A stretch of 64,000 nt of DNA from contig NZ_CP014944.1 in NCBI RefSeq assembly GCF_001767295.1, forward strand, positions 1,240,001-1,304,000. The letters run 5' to 3'. This stretch comes from Colwellia sp. PAMC 20917 (lineage in GTDB: Bacteria; Pseudomonadota; Gammaproteobacteria; Enterobacterales; Alteromonadaceae). This document shows positions 17,282 to 26,497 of the stretch, one piece after another. The position numbers were made by a program, and so were the translations under genes. The notes beneath the pieces were generated by a model. It was not told where the DNA came from. It made no database searches and was given only the letters and a program-made list of their open reading frames with translations. Every line of letters begins with the position of its first letter. Positions within the stretch are counted from its first letter, which is position 1.

Positions 17282-19315
17282 ATGAAAAAAATTATACTCA
17301 GCCTTGCTGTACTGATTTCATCTCACAGTTTATTTGCACAAACCCTTAAGTTAACGTCACCCGACGGAAAAATAATTCTCAGTGTTAATGACCATGGAAA
17401 ACCTAATTACGAAATGAGCTTTTTAGGTAAAAGCATTATACACCCCTCCCGCTTAGGCTTAGCATTCAAAGATACTATCGCTTTTAGTGACGGGTTTACT
17501 ATTTCATCGAATGAAACCCAATCAGCCAAAGAAGTATGGCAATTACCTTGGGGTGAACGTAAAAATGTGACTGATGAACACAATGAATTGTTGGTGACTT
17601 TTTCAAGAAATAATAAAAAAAACACTAAAGAATTTAAGGTACGTTTTCGTTTGTTTAATGACGGCATTGGTTTTCGTTACGAAGTGCCAAAACAACAAGA
17701 TATTGATCACGTGGAAATCATTAATGAATTCACCGAATTTGTTGTAAACGACGCGGATAAAGCGACCGCATGGTGGATTCCAGCACGTGGCTGGAATCGT
17801 TATGAATACATTTATAATACTACCAAGCTAGCCTCGGTTGATCGCGCTCATACACCTTTTACTTTTAAACTAGACTCGGGCATTCACCTTAGTATTCATG
17901 AAGCGGCATTAGTTGATTATGCTGCCATGACGATTAACCAAAAGCGTCCTGGTGTCTTAAAAGCCGATTTAACACCTTGGTCAGACGGCATCTTAGTTAA
18001 AACAAAAACCAATTTCAAAAGTCCATGGCGTACTATTCAAGTCAGTAAAAATGCGGTTGGCTTACTCAATTCTGACCTGATATTAAACCTTAATGAACCG
18101 AATAAATTAGGTGATGTATCTTGGGTTGAACCGGCTAAATATTTGGGGATTTGGTGGGGAATGCACATTAATGCCAACACCTGGGGCAGTGGCGACAAAC
18201 ACGGTGCAACCACCAGTGAAACCATGAGTTATATCGACTTTGCCGCTGAGCATGGTTTTTCTGGGGTTTTGGTTGAAGGCTGGAACCTAGGCTGGGATGG
18301 CGACTGGTTTTTCAACGGCGACGTGTTTAATTTCACTAAAGCTTATGATGATTTTGATATTGCTGCCGTATCAGCTTACGGTGAAAAGAAAGGGGTTCGA
18401 TTAATTGGCCACCATGAAACCTCAGGTAATGTGACTAATTACCGTAATCAAATGAGTGATGCTTATACACTTTATGAAAAGTATGGCGTAAGACAAGTGA
18501 AAACAGGTTATGTTGCTGACGGTGGCGATATTAAACGCATTGATGAAAAAGGCATAGTTCACAAAGAATGGCATGACGGTCAGTTCATGGTAAGTGAGTA
18601 TTTACACAGTATTACTGAAGCAGCGAAACATAAAATTAGTATTAACACCCATGAACCGATTAAAGATACCGGTTTACGCAGAACCTACCCCAACTGGATT
18701 TCAAGAGAAGGTGCTCGCGGCCAAGAATTTAATGCTTGGGGCACACCACCAAACCCACCTGAGCATACCACCATTTTACCCTTTACTCGCATGTTAGCTG
18801 GACCAATGGATTTTACACCAGGCATCTTCGATATGAGTTTTAATGGTTTGGGTGATAAAAGCAATCGCCCACAAACTACGCTAGCAAAACAATTAGCATT
18901 ATACGTGGTGCTTTATAGCCCTATTCAAATGGCGGCTGATTTACCTAAAAACTATCAAGCAAATTTAGCCGCATTTCAATTTATTAAAGATGTACCAACC
19001 GATTGGCATGAGAGTATAGCGATTGCTGGTGAGGTCGGTGAATATGTTGCTTTTGCTCGTCAAGAAAGGGGGGGTGATGATTGGTTTGTTGGCGCATTAA
19101 CCGATGAGAAAACACGCACGTTAACATTGCCGTTAAATTTTCTTGATAAGAATAAGCGCTATCAAGCACAAATTTATCGCGATGGTAAAAACGCAGAGTG
19201 GATTAACAATCCCTATGAAATGATCATTGAAAACAGGCAAGTCACCGCTAACGACCAATTAGTATTACCCTTGGCGACAAGTGGCGGTGCTGCGATTCGT
19301 TTCAAAGCATTATAA
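17282..19315 (+). CDS. susB: GH97 alpha-glucosidase (SusB-like), exported
   Basis: A 677-residue enzyme that should release glucose from maltooligosaccharides produced by the pullulanases. A clear signal peptide (about residues 1-19, SHSLFA) is followed by an N-terminal beta-sandwich (about 22-285), a TIM-like barrel (about 290-570) and a C-terminal beta domain. The catalytic pattern fits the inverting SusB subgroup: Glu379 in HHET, Glu458 in THEP, and Glu476 and Glu482 in REGARGQE. The 18- and 6-residue spacings of the last three agree with the SusB calcium/acid glutamates as I recall them. GH97 is commonest in Bacteroidetes but known in marine gammaproteobacteria. A strong terminator follows. 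Confidence 0.92.
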   Translation: MKKIILSLAVLISSHSLFAQTLKLTSPDGKIILSVNDHGKPNYEMSFLGKSIIHPSRLGLAFKDTIAFSDGFTISSNETQSAKEVWQLPWGERKNVTDEHNELLVTFSRNNKKNTKEFKVRFRLFNDGIGFRYEVPKQQDIDHVEIINEFTEFVVNDADKATAWWIPARGWNRYEYIYNTTKLASVDRAHTPFTFKLDSGIHLSIHEAALVDYAAMTINQKRPGVLKADLTPWSDGILVKTKTNFKSPWRTIQVSKNAVGLLNSDLILNLNEPNKLGDVSWVEPAKYLGIWWGMHINANTWGSGDKHGATTSETMSYIDFAAEHGFSGVLVEGWNLGWDGDWFFNGDVFNFTKAYDDFDIAAVSAYGEKKGVRLIGHHETSGNVTNYRNQMSDAYTLYEKYGVRQVKTGYVADGGDIKRIDEKGIVHKEWHDGQFMVSEYLHSITEAAKHKISINTHEPIKDTGLRRTYPNWISREGARGQEFNAWGTPPNPPEHTTILPFTRMLAGPMDFTPGIFDMSFNGLGDKSNRPQTTLAKQLALYVVLYSPIQMAADLPKNYQANLAAFQFIKDVPTDWHESIAIAGEVGEYVAFARQERGGDDWFVGALTDEKTRTLTLPLNFLDKNKRYQAQIYRDGKNAEWINNPYEMIIENRQVTANDQLVLPLATSGGAAIRFKAL

Positions 19316-19344
19316 TCAATTGATATTTATAATTTAAACAGCGT

Positions 19345-19380
19345 AAAGAGTAGCATAAGTCTTACTTGTGCTACTCTTTT
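19345..19380. terminator. Bidirectional terminator after GH97
   Basis: AAAGAGTAGCA and TGCTACTCTTT are perfect complementary arms around a 13-nt loop, with T residues after the second arm. It overlaps the stop region of the convergent DUF1294 gene, so it may serve both strands. Confidence 0.8.
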
Positions 19381-19733
19381 TACAACCCCAGATACCGAGA
19401 ATACCCCAAAGCCACAACATTAATAAAAATAGCGAGCCAGAGCACAAAAATAAAAGACCGTTTTTGGGTTTTATGTCGAAAAGCTTGTTGAGCTAATAGA
19501 GCTCCTGGCCATCCGCCAAGTAGCGCAAAGACCTGTAGTGTTTTTTCTGAGATGCGCCATCGCTCTTTTATCGCATTTCTTTTGTCGATGCCATAAAGTA
19601 CAAATGTTAGTAAACTTAAGATCAAGTAACTCACTAGCACCCATAACGCTATTTCTTGCATCATAAAGAGCAGACCAAGAGCCATTAAAAATAAAACAAC
19701 GACACTTTTTGAAAACATATTTATAGCTCGCAC
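19380..19733 (-). CDS. DUF1294 family membrane protein
   Basis: A 117-residue protein with three or four hydrophobic segments. The family signature is clear: LYGIDKRNA, then WRISEKTL, LLGGWPGAL and the RHKTQKRSF segment. Function is unknown; in many bacteria this domain is fused to an N-terminal cold-shock domain, which is absent here. An alternative start at the sixth codon (MFSK) would remove the first five residues. It converges on the GH97 gene, sharing the terminator. Confidence 0.85.
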   Translation of the reverse strand: MRAINMFSKSVVVLFLMALGLLFMMQEIALWVLVSYLILSLLTFVLYGIDKRNAIKERWRISEKTLQVFALLGGWPGALLAQQAFRHKTQKRSFIFVLWLAIFINVVALGYSRYLGL

Positions 19734-19825
19734 AATATACTTGTAAGCACAACGCTAGTCATTCGCGGTGGTTACCATAGTTTATCGATAAGAGTTCATC
19801 GATATACTGGTTGAAGATAAAATTA

Positions 19826-19856
19826 AAAAAACCGATTATTTAACAATAGTCGGTTT
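19826..19856 (-). terminator. Rho-independent terminator for the 82-aa gene
   Basis: On the minus strand AAACCGACTATT pairs with AATAATCGGTTT (one wobble) and continues into a T run. It lies 51-81 bp after the stop of the gene at 19907-20155. Confidence 0.75.
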
Positions 19857-19906
19857 TGATTCACTTTCTTACTTGTTAAATATCAATTGACGATAAGTTT
19901 TTAAAA

Positions 19907-20155
19907 TCAACTAGATGGGCGTTCTTTCTTGAGTTTAATAATCAAGTCGATATGAGGAATAAGCTCCTCTATTTCTCGAATATGATCCCGCAAGCTTTCC
20001 CATTGCGTTAATTCTAATTTACCCGAGTCTAATATGGCGAGTTTTAGTTCACTGACTAACGAATTCTCATCGACTTGCTCTATAAACTCATTAATACGTA
20101 ATAGGTTGTCTAATTCTGCTTGAGAAATTATTTCTATATCACTACTTTTTGTCAT
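19907..20155 (-). CDS. Small hypothetical cytoplasmic protein
   Basis: An 82-residue, acidic, predominantly helical protein without Cys, signal peptide or membrane segment. Leu- and Glu-rich stretches (for example LRDHIREIEELIPHIDLIIK) suggest a helical hairpin or coiled coil. I do not recognise the family. It has its own terminator and a 180-bp upstream region shared with a divergent small gene at 20339, so it looks like a real single-gene unit. Confidence 0.6.
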   Translation of the reverse strand: MTKSSDIEIISQAELDNLLRINEFIEQVDENSLVSELKLAILDSGKLELTQWESLRDHIREIEELIPHIDLIIKLKKERPSS

Positions 20156-20338
20156 CGCTAACTCTTTAAAAAAACACTATAAAAACACTATAAAAACAAG
20201 TATAGCCAAGCTTTATTTTTTTGCTCAACATCGATAAAGCTAAAGGTATTTTAATTGTCACAATTTAGTAAGAAAAAAGTCATATTCAACTTGTAAAGTG
20301 CCTCACGTTAACTAAATAAAGCTCAATAAGGGATACTC

Positions 20339-20512
20339 ATGGAACATAATAACTTTGATGAATATGATGAAATATTTAGCCTTTTCGACGGTTTACTCAC
20401 GGATCAAAAAGAATCGCGCTCACGAAAAAGAAAGTGGCGAGAAATTGAAACGTATAAAGATAGAAAACGATTACGCCAAGAGCTTCATGATTTACAAGAT
20501 TACTCGTCTTAA
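20339..20512 (+). CDS. DUF3545-like small basic protein (57 aa)
   Basis: The frame begins MEHNNFDEYDEIFSLF and has an acidic N-terminal half. The basic C-terminal half contains RKRKWREIETYKDRKRLRQE followed by LHDLQDYSS. The KRKWREIE-x(5-7)-RL-x-x-EL pattern is what I recall for the DUF3545 family found in Shewanella, Vibrio and relatives; function unknown. Two other short proteins here, at 39306 and 43408, end in similar basic-helix tails. Only weak ribosome-binding sequence precedes the ATG. Confidence 0.65.
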   Translation: MEHNNFDEYDEIFSLFDGLLTDQKESRSRKRKWREIETYKDRKRLRQELHDLQDYSS

Positions 20513-20567
20513 TCATTAGCGTTTGGAGTAAGTAGACATTACTCCAAACTCTGTATAATTTAATCCG

Positions 20568-21050
20568 TTATGATTGGGCAAAATCAACCAACGTTTTGCC
20601 AGTCATACGGTAACCTACCCATTCATCTTGAGACACAGCACCTATCGCTTGATAAAAGTCACGTGAGGGCTTATTCCAATCTAAACAGCTCCATTCAAAA
20701 CGTGCACAATCATTATCAATAGCGGTTTTTGCCATGTTTTTTAATAATTTTAAACCCGCTCCTTTCCCTCTATGCTCTGGCGTTACGTATAAATCTTCAA
20801 GGTATAAACCTGACTTTGCTAACCACGTTGAATAATTATAAAAATAAATCGCCATACCAATAGCTACACCATCGAGTTCACAAATTAAGCCGTGTACTTG
20901 TGTATTTGTACTAAACATACTGCCTTTTATGGTTTCAACTGTTGCGTACACTTCATGTTCAGCTTTTTCATAAATAGCGAGTTCTTTAATAAAAGTGAAT
21001 AAAAGCTCGGCATCATCTATGCTTGCTTCACGTATCGTTATCTCAGACAT
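20568..21050 (-). CDS. GNAT-family N-acetyltransferase (spermidine/thialysine acetyltransferase-like)
   Basis: A 160-residue single-domain acetyl-CoA-dependent transferase. The acetyl-CoA loop is in VTPEHRGKGAGLKLL (R-G-K-G-A-G). The strand LYLEDLYV before it and WNKPSRDFYQAIGA after it are characteristic of the SSAT-like subgroup that acetylates small polyamines or thialysine. The N-terminal IREASIDDAELLFTFIKELA also fits this subgroup. Actual substrate is unproven. It is a single gene with its own upstream region. Confidence 0.85.
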   Translation of the reverse strand: MSEITIREASIDDAELLFTFIKELAIYEKAEHEVYATVETIKGSMFSTNTQVHGLICELDGVAIGMAIYFYNYSTWLAKSGLYLEDLYVTPEHRGKGAGLKLLKNMAKTAIDNDCARFEWSCLDWNKPSRDFYQAIGAVSQDEWVGYRMTGKTLVDFAQS

Positions 21051-21298
21051 TTTACTTCCTTATTTTCTTCATTAATTTTTTCCATAGCATACCAGTACCA
21101 AGATATTTAAACACCTGCTCTGCAATGCCATATAAATAAACAACAAGGTTGAACTAATATCAAAAATTAGCTCTAAGTAAGAGATTAAAAGATAATTAAA
21201 CACTTCTGGTAAACTTTTTAAAGTTTGTCTCTGTTTAGTAAATCACTTTATCGATACAATATAACAAATGAGTTATCGCCATTAAAAAAGGAAAGTCT

Positions 21299-22810
21299 GT
21301 GTTCAATAAAATAGCTTCACTCGCCTTATTCACCTTTATCACTTTACCGGTATTTTCAGCAGAGGTCAGCTCGACAGCAAAGTTAACCGCCGATTACGCC
21401 GTGCAAACCTATCAAAAATCTATGGTTGCTAGCTTAGCCGAGTTAGTAAAATACAATACCTTAGCAATTGATGGTGTTTCGGCTAATGACAACCCTGAAC
21501 ATATAGCTTTTAAAGCCGAGTTAAAAAAACAAGCTGAAGATTTAGGCTTTGATTATACCGACGACGGTTATGTTGTTGTTATTGGCTTAGGCGAAAGCAC
21601 AGAGCGCTTAGGAATAATTACCCACGGTGACGTACAACCAGTAAACCCCAAAAAATGGCAAAAATCTCCGTTTGAACTTGATACAACTTCAGAGCCCGGC
21701 AAACTTATTGCTCGCGGTACCGAAGATGATAAAGGGCCAATATCAACCGCGCTCTTTGCAATGAAAGCCATTAAAGACAAAAATATAACGCTCGACAAGC
21801 GTATTGAATTGTATGTTTACATGGCAGAGGAATCAGACTGGGGTCCATTAGAAGCTTATATTAAGACCCATACATTGCCACAAATCAATATTACCATTGA
21901 CGCTGAATACCCTGTTGTTACCGCTGAAAAAGGCTACGGGACAATAAAAATAGCCTTTAATAAAAATAAATATACCGGTTTAGATGCTTACCTCAGTGAA
22001 TTTAGTGGTGGTTTTTTTGGTAGTCAAATACCTGAAGATGCTAAAGCGGTGATTGAAAATGCGGACCTTAGTTTACTGCAACAACTGATGGATAAGGCAA
22101 GAGAATACCAAGGTGTTAGTTTTGATTTAGAATTAAAAGGAAACACCTTAACGATTACTGCACTAGGAAAATCAGCTCATTCATCAAAACCAGAAGAAGG
22201 CCTAAATGCCATTCCATTTTTAGCGGGTTTATTATCGCAAACTCGCTGGCCTAGCAATGGTGCGGGTACATTAGTTAACTTTATTAATGACAATATTGGT
22301 TTAGGTTTAGAAGGGAAAAAGTTTGGTAACATAGCCTACAGTGATGACTTTATGGGACCTATGACGGTTTCACCCACGGTTATTAAGCAATTAAAAAATA
22401 ATATTGAATTGAATATTAATATTCGTCGTCCGCGTGGTAAATCAGCGCAACAGCTAACGGAAGAAATTAATCACGTCATCGCGACTTGGAAGCTAACAAA
22501 TATGGCTGACATTACCGAGCTTGAACATTATATTGGTGACCCTTTTATTCAAAACGATGCACCACATATTGGCACATTACTGGCTGTATTTTCACACTTT
22601 ACCGGTATAAAGGACGCTAAGCCTATTGCTATCGGTGGCGGCACAAATTCACGCTTATTTCCAAATGCAGTAAGCTTTGGGCCATCAATGCCAAATGCTA
22701 ATTATACCGGCCATTCTGAGCATGAATTTATTACCATGAAACAGTTCGTTTTAAATTTAAAAATGTACACCGCCGCTTTAGTTGAAATGGCTGCAGCCAA
22801 AACACAGTAA
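21299..22810 (+). CDS. Exported M20-family metallopeptidase (dipeptidase)
   Basis: A 503-residue zinc peptidase with an N-terminal signal peptide (about residues 1-20). It starts with GTG at 21299, supported by the AAAGGAAAG ribosome-binding site about 6 nt upstream. Metal and catalytic motifs of the M20A/PepV group are present: THGD (His109, Asp111), GTEDDKGP, AEESDWGP (Glu177 base and Glu178 ligand), DAEYP and the C-terminal GHSEHEF His. The inserted dimerisation domain lies at about 220-350. It probably cleaves dipeptides or small N-acyl amino acids in the periplasm. The SDR gene starts 33 bp after its stop, so the two may be co-transcribed. Confidence 0.87.
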   Translation: MFNKIASLALFTFITLPVFSAEVSSTAKLTADYAVQTYQKSMVASLAELVKYNTLAIDGVSANDNPEHIAFKAELKKQAEDLGFDYTDDGYVVVIGLGESTERLGIITHGDVQPVNPKKWQKSPFELDTTSEPGKLIARGTEDDKGPISTALFAMKAIKDKNITLDKRIELYVYMAEESDWGPLEAYIKTHTLPQINITIDAEYPVVTAEKGYGTIKIAFNKNKYTGLDAYLSEFSGGFFGSQIPEDAKAVIENADLSLLQQLMDKAREYQGVSFDLELKGNTLTITALGKSAHSSKPEEGLNAIPFLAGLLSQTRWPSNGAGTLVNFINDNIGLGLEGKKFGNIAYSDDFMGPMTVSPTVIKQLKNNIELNINIRRPRGKSAQQLTEEINHVIATWKLTNMADITELEHYIGDPFIQNDAPHIGTLLAVFSHFTGIKDAKPIAIGGGTNSRLFPNAVSFGPSMPNANYTGHSEHEFITMKQFVLNLKMYTAALVEMAAAKTQ

Positions 22811-22843
22811 CGAGTAGTGCAGCACTAAAGAACAGGAGAGGTT

Positions 22844-23581
22844 ATGAAAAAAACATGTATTGTTACCGGTGGAAGTTCAGGTATTGGTCTAAGCATAGTG
22901 CAATTATTTACGGATAAAGGCTATCAGGTTTTTAATTTAGACTTACAACCAAGCAACCTTGCCACACTGCGCGGTGCTGATCTTAACTGTGATGTCACTA
23001 ATGTTGAGCAAGTGCAAAGTATTATCAGTAATATAGCTAAAACAGCGACTATTGATGTTTTAGTCTCGAATGCTGGCATTCACTTTTCAGGAAATATTGA
23101 GAACACGTCAGCCGCTGATTTAGATAAAGTCCTTAACATTAATGTTAAGGGCGCGTATGCCGCGATAAAAGCGGTACTCCCCCATATGAAAGCCAATAAA
23201 AATGGCGCTATTATCTTAATGGCATCTGACCAAGCATTAATTGCCAAGCAAAATTCATTTGCCTATAACATTAGTAAAGTCGCGCTCGCTTCGATAGCAA
23301 AAACCACCGCGCTTGATTACGCTAGCTTTAACATTCGTGCCAATGCTGTGTGCCCCGGCACAATAGAGACCCCTTTGTATCATCAAGCGATTGATAATTA
23401 TTGTCAACGCTCTGGCGCCAACAAAGCAGAGGTTCACGCTGAAGAAGCCGCTTTACAACCGTTAGGTCGTTTAGGTCAACCCCAAGAAGTCGCTGAGTTA
23501 GTTTATTTTTTAGCATCAGATAAAGCTAAGTTTATCACGGGTAGTTTACAAGTAATTGATGGTGGCTATACTGCGCAATAA
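22844..23581 (+). CDS. Short-chain dehydrogenase/reductase (SDR), probable sugar dehydrogenase
   Basis: A 245-residue Rossmann-fold NAD(P)H oxidoreductase. The cofactor loop GGSSGIG is at residues 9-15, the NAG motif is in SNAGIHFSG, and the catalytic pair is Tyr141 and Lys145 in AYNISK; the CPGTIETP segment follows. A strong ribosome-binding site (AGGAGAGG) precedes the ATG. With the lactonase, dehydratase and aldolase genes downstream, it most likely oxidises a sugar to a lactone or a later keto-acid intermediate. That role comes from context; the fold alone does not fix the substrate. Confidence 0.85.
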   Translation: MKKTCIVTGGSSGIGLSIVQLFTDKGYQVFNLDLQPSNLATLRGADLNCDVTNVEQVQSIISNIAKTATIDVLVSNAGIHFSGNIENTSAADLDKVLNINVKGAYAAIKAVLPHMKANKNGAIILMASDQALIAKQNSFAYNISKVALASIAKTTALDYASFNIRANAVCPGTIETPLYHQAIDNYCQRSGANKAEVHAEEAALQPLGRLGQPQEVAELVYFLASDKAKFITGSLQVIDGGYTAQ

Positions 23582-23760
23582 TTCTCTTGGTAGGTATAAC
23601 AACAATTAGCGTTTAACGACAGTACAAAGAGAATAATAGAAATTGAGATCTCCTTTTTTTGTCGGTAATAACAACTAAGTAGCAACTTCTCTGTAGGAAA
23701 ATTCAGCAGGGTGTTTTCAATGATACATTTCCATTCAGGCGTTAATGAACATAGAGTAAT

Positions 23761-24627
23761 ATGAAAATAATTGATCCTCACTTGCATTTATTTAACCTTG
23801 AACAAGGCGACTATCAGTGGTTAAAAGCTGATAGCCCACCTTACTGGTCGGATAAAAAAACCATTAGACAAAGTTTCACAGAAAAGGACTTAGCTTTATC
23901 TGTTCCTCTGCAACTTGCGGGTTTTGTTCACATCGAAGCCGGATTTGATAATCAACAGCCTTGGCGAGAAATTGCTTGGTTAGAAGATAGCTGTTCCCTA
24001 CCCTTTAGAGCTATTGCTGGCGTTAATTTACTTTTACCAACAAGCGAGTTTCAACAAATACTAGATAAGCTTGATAAATTTGAGTCCGTAGTCGGTGTTC
24101 GTGACATTCTAGATGAAAATGCCTGCACATATTTATCAAATCCGCACGTTAAGGAAAACTTAGCCCTACTTGCCCAGCAGCAGTTGATTTTTGAGTGCCA
24201 AATGCCATTAACTGATGTGGAAGCGACCGAGCAATTAATAGCAGTTATCACTGAACTGCCGACACTAAAATTAGTCATTAATCATGCCGGTTGGCCACCC
24301 GAAGATATTGACAGTAAACAATGGCAAAATTGGCAAAGTGGCATACAAGCACTAAGTGGTTATGAAAATGTTGCCATTAAATGCTCGGGGTTTGAAATGG
24401 TTAATCGCCAATATAGTGAACCGTGGAAACAGCATGTCATCAAACATTGTTTAGCCACCTTTGGTTTAGATAAAACCATGCTAGCCAGTAATTTTCCTTT
24501 GTGTTTATTTAAAAGTAGCTATCAAAAAAACTGGATAATCCATTTCGAAAACCAACCATTATCAACAACTGAACTTGAATTATTATGTTATAAAAATGCC
24601 ATACGTATCTACCAAATCCCTATTTAA
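23761..24627 (+). CDS. Amidohydrolase-family lactonase-like protein (COG3618 type)
   Basis: A 288-residue TIM-barrel hydrolase of the amidohydrolase_2 group. The N-terminal metal motif is DPHLHLF, followed by the characteristic YQWL. The second-half motifs INHAGWP and LASNFPLC match sugar lactonases such as L-fuconolactonase and rhamnonolactonase. These enzymes open sugar 1,4-lactones formed by a dehydrogenase, which fits the adjacent SDR gene. Length is as expected. The 180-bp gap from the SDR gene holds no recognised element. The exact sugar is unknown. Confidence 0.8.
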   Translation: MKIIDPHLHLFNLEQGDYQWLKADSPPYWSDKKTIRQSFTEKDLALSVPLQLAGFVHIEAGFDNQQPWREIAWLEDSCSLPFRAIAGVNLLLPTSEFQQILDKLDKFESVVGVRDILDENACTYLSNPHVKENLALLAQQQLIFECQMPLTDVEATEQLIAVITELPTLKLVINHAGWPPEDIDSKQWQNWQSGIQALSGYENVAIKCSGFEMVNRQYSEPWKQHVIKHCLATFGLDKTMLASNFPLCLFKSSYQKNWIIHFENQPLSTTELELLCYKNAIRIYQIPI

Positions 24628-24709
24628 GCGATAAATTAAGAAAAAAAATCTACCCATAAGACCTTAGATAAAATACTATTTCATTACTTCGCACTTTCAT
24701 GGTGAATTA

Positions 24710-25168
24710 ATGGATAACTTCGACAGAAAAATTCTTAAAATATTACAAAATGACTGTACGCAACCAGTCAGTGAGGTTGCCGCTCAAGTGGGACTTTCAA
24801 CAACCCCATGTTGGCGACGTATTCAAACCATGGAGAAAAATGGTGTGATTAAAGGTCGGGTTGCCTTGGCCGATCCTGAAAAGTTAAATGTTGGCTTAAC
24901 CGTTTTTGTGATGATTAAAACCAACCAACATAATCCTGATTGGCTTGATGATTTCAGTATCAATTCAAAAGAGTTTCCAGAAATTACTGAGTTTTATCGA
25001 ATGAGTGGCGAAGTTGACTATTTACTACGTGTCGTTGTTTCTGATATGAAAGCCTACGATGCTTTTTATAAAAAACTCATCGGCCAAGCCAGCTTTTCCG
25101 ATATTAGCTCAAGCTTTGCAATGGAAGAAATTAAATATACGACCGCACTACCGGTTGATTATATGTAA
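24710..25168 (+). CDS. Lrp/AsnC-family transcriptional regulator
   Basis: A 152-residue DNA-binding protein: an N-terminal winged helix-turn-helix (LDRKIL-like start, then VSEVAAQVGLSTTPCWRRIQ) and a C-terminal RAM effector-binding domain (about 65-145) with MSGEVDYLLRV. Family members sense amino acids or small acids. It sits between the lactonase gene and the convergent dehydratase/aldolase genes, so it may control this catabolic cassette. It starts 83 bp after the lactonase stop and is followed by a strong bidirectional terminator. Confidence 0.9.
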   Translation: MDNFDRKILKILQNDCTQPVSEVAAQVGLSTTPCWRRIQTMEKNGVIKGRVALADPEKLNVGLTVFVMIKTNQHNPDWLDDFSINSKEFPEITEFYRMSGEVDYLLRVVVSDMKAYDAFYKKLIGQASFSDISSSFAMEEIKYTTALPVDYM

Positions 25169-25173
25169 CGCGT

Positions 25174-25210
25174 GGTAAAAAAGGATAGCGATTAGCCATC
25201 CTTTTTTACC
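25174..25210. terminator. Bidirectional terminator between lrp-like gene and dehydratase
   Basis: The arms GGTAAAAAAGGAT and ATCCTTTTTTACC are perfectly complementary around an 11-nt loop. The A and T tracts inside the arms suit termination in both directions between convergent genes. Confidence 0.8.
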
Positions 25211-25228
25211 TTTAGATATTGAAGCTGA

Positions 25229-26413
25229 TTACTTTAATGAATTAACCGTAACATGCGGTGAGCGATTCACGACTTCGTCATTTAATTCAATGCCTAAACC
25301 AGGTACTTCTGTCACTTGGAAAAAGCCATTTATCGGTTGTGGGTCTTGCAAACACAATTCACGATTCCAATGCTTAGTCGCATAAGTATGATGCTCATGG
25401 ATTAAAAAGTTAGGAATTGCCGTTTCTAAATGCAAAGACGCTGCTGTTGCTACTGGGCCGCCACAAACATGGGCTTGGATACGAATATCATAAACATCAG
25501 CATAGTCACAGACTTTTTTAGACTCGGTAAAACCACCACATAAACCCACATCGGGTTGAAGCACATCAATACTTTGATCTTCAAAATACTGACGTACATC
25601 CCAACGATGATATAAACGTTCACCACCAGCAATGGGGACATTAACCCGTTCAGCCACTTTTTTATGCACTTTCGCGTTTAAATAATTAACCGGCTCTTCG
25701 TACATCATACAGCCAACTTCTTCAACAATTTCGCCCATTTGAATCGCAGAAGCTGCGCCCATTAATGAATGCGATTCGAAAATAATATCAACATCTTCAC
25801 CGACGGCATCACGAATAGCACGTAATCGGTCTCCAAATAAACGCATCTGCGGCTTGGTAAATAATTTAGTGCGATCGAATGATGATGTGCCATCAGCATT
25901 ATAAACAATAGGGTCTACTTTTACCGCGTCGTAACCTTCAGCCACCGCTTTTAGTGCAGCTTCAGCATATTCTTCTGGTAAAAATAACTTCTTAACTTCA
26001 ACGTCCCAATCAAACTGTAATTGGCTAGCGTAGGTACGTAATTTATCATTAACTTTGCCGCCAAGCAGTTGATAGACAGGCACACCTAATGCTTTACCCT
26101 TTATATCCCAAAGTGCGGTATCAATAGCACTCATGGCAGAATAAAGCACCGGTCCACCACCTAATCCCCAAAAGCTTTCGCGCAGCATTCGAGACCATAA
26201 CAATTCGGTTCTAAAAGGGTCAAAACCAATTAAAACCGCTTCGGTAATTTCTTTAATCATCGCCGCTGCAGCACTATGCCCCCAATCGTAAGCAAGACCG
26301 GCTTCGCCAACCCCAGAGATACCTTCATCGGTATGAACACGAATAAAAACAGGATTCCAACCGGCGCGATCTGGACATTCAATATCAAAAATTTCTACGT
26401 GAGTAACTTTCAT
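25229..26413 (-). CDS. Enolase-superfamily sugar-acid dehydratase (mandelate racemase subgroup)
   Basis: A 394-residue enzyme that should abstract a proton from a sugar acid and eliminate water. The capping domain (about 1-125) includes SAIDTALWDIKGKALG. The barrel carries KVD in YDAVKVDPI, metal-ligand glutamates in FESHS, YEEPV and GGERLY, and the base-side Asp and His in PDVGLCGG and AHVCGG, resembling gluconate/galactonate dehydratases. The aldolase-like gene ends 85 bp upstream on the same strand, so the two probably form one transcript. Together with the divergent SDR and lactonase genes this gives a dehydrogenase-lactonase-dehydratase-aldolase series. The natural sugar acid is undetermined. 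Confidence 0.85.
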   Translation of the reverse strand: MKVTHVEIFDIECPDRAGWNPVFIRVHTDEGISGVGEAGLAYDWGHSAAAAMIKEITEAVLIGFDPFRTELLWSRMLRESFWGLGGGPVLYSAMSAIDTALWDIKGKALGVPVYQLLGGKVNDKLRTYASQLQFDWDVEVKKLFLPEEYAEAALKAVAEGYDAVKVDPIVYNADGTSSFDRTKLFTKPQMRLFGDRLRAIRDAVGEDVDIIFESHSLMGAASAIQMGEIVEEVGCMMYEEPVNYLNAKVHKKVAERVNVPIAGGERLYHRWDVRQYFEDQSIDVLQPDVGLCGGFTESKKVCDYADVYDIRIQAHVCGGPVATAASLHLETAIPNFLIHEHHTYATKHWNRELCLQDPQPINGFFQVTEVPGLGIELNDEVVNRSPHVTVNSLK

Positions 26414-26497
26414 TTTATCTTCTCTAAATATGTGAGTGTTTGTCGCAGAGAACTTATTTCAATAGCGGCATAACGAGGTGTAAAGACAACTTTATTA

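Noticed and set aside
19471-19752. 93-codon minus-strand frame overlapping the DUF1294 gene
   Set aside because: It lies in another frame of a gene with a clear family signature and has no protein-like pattern.
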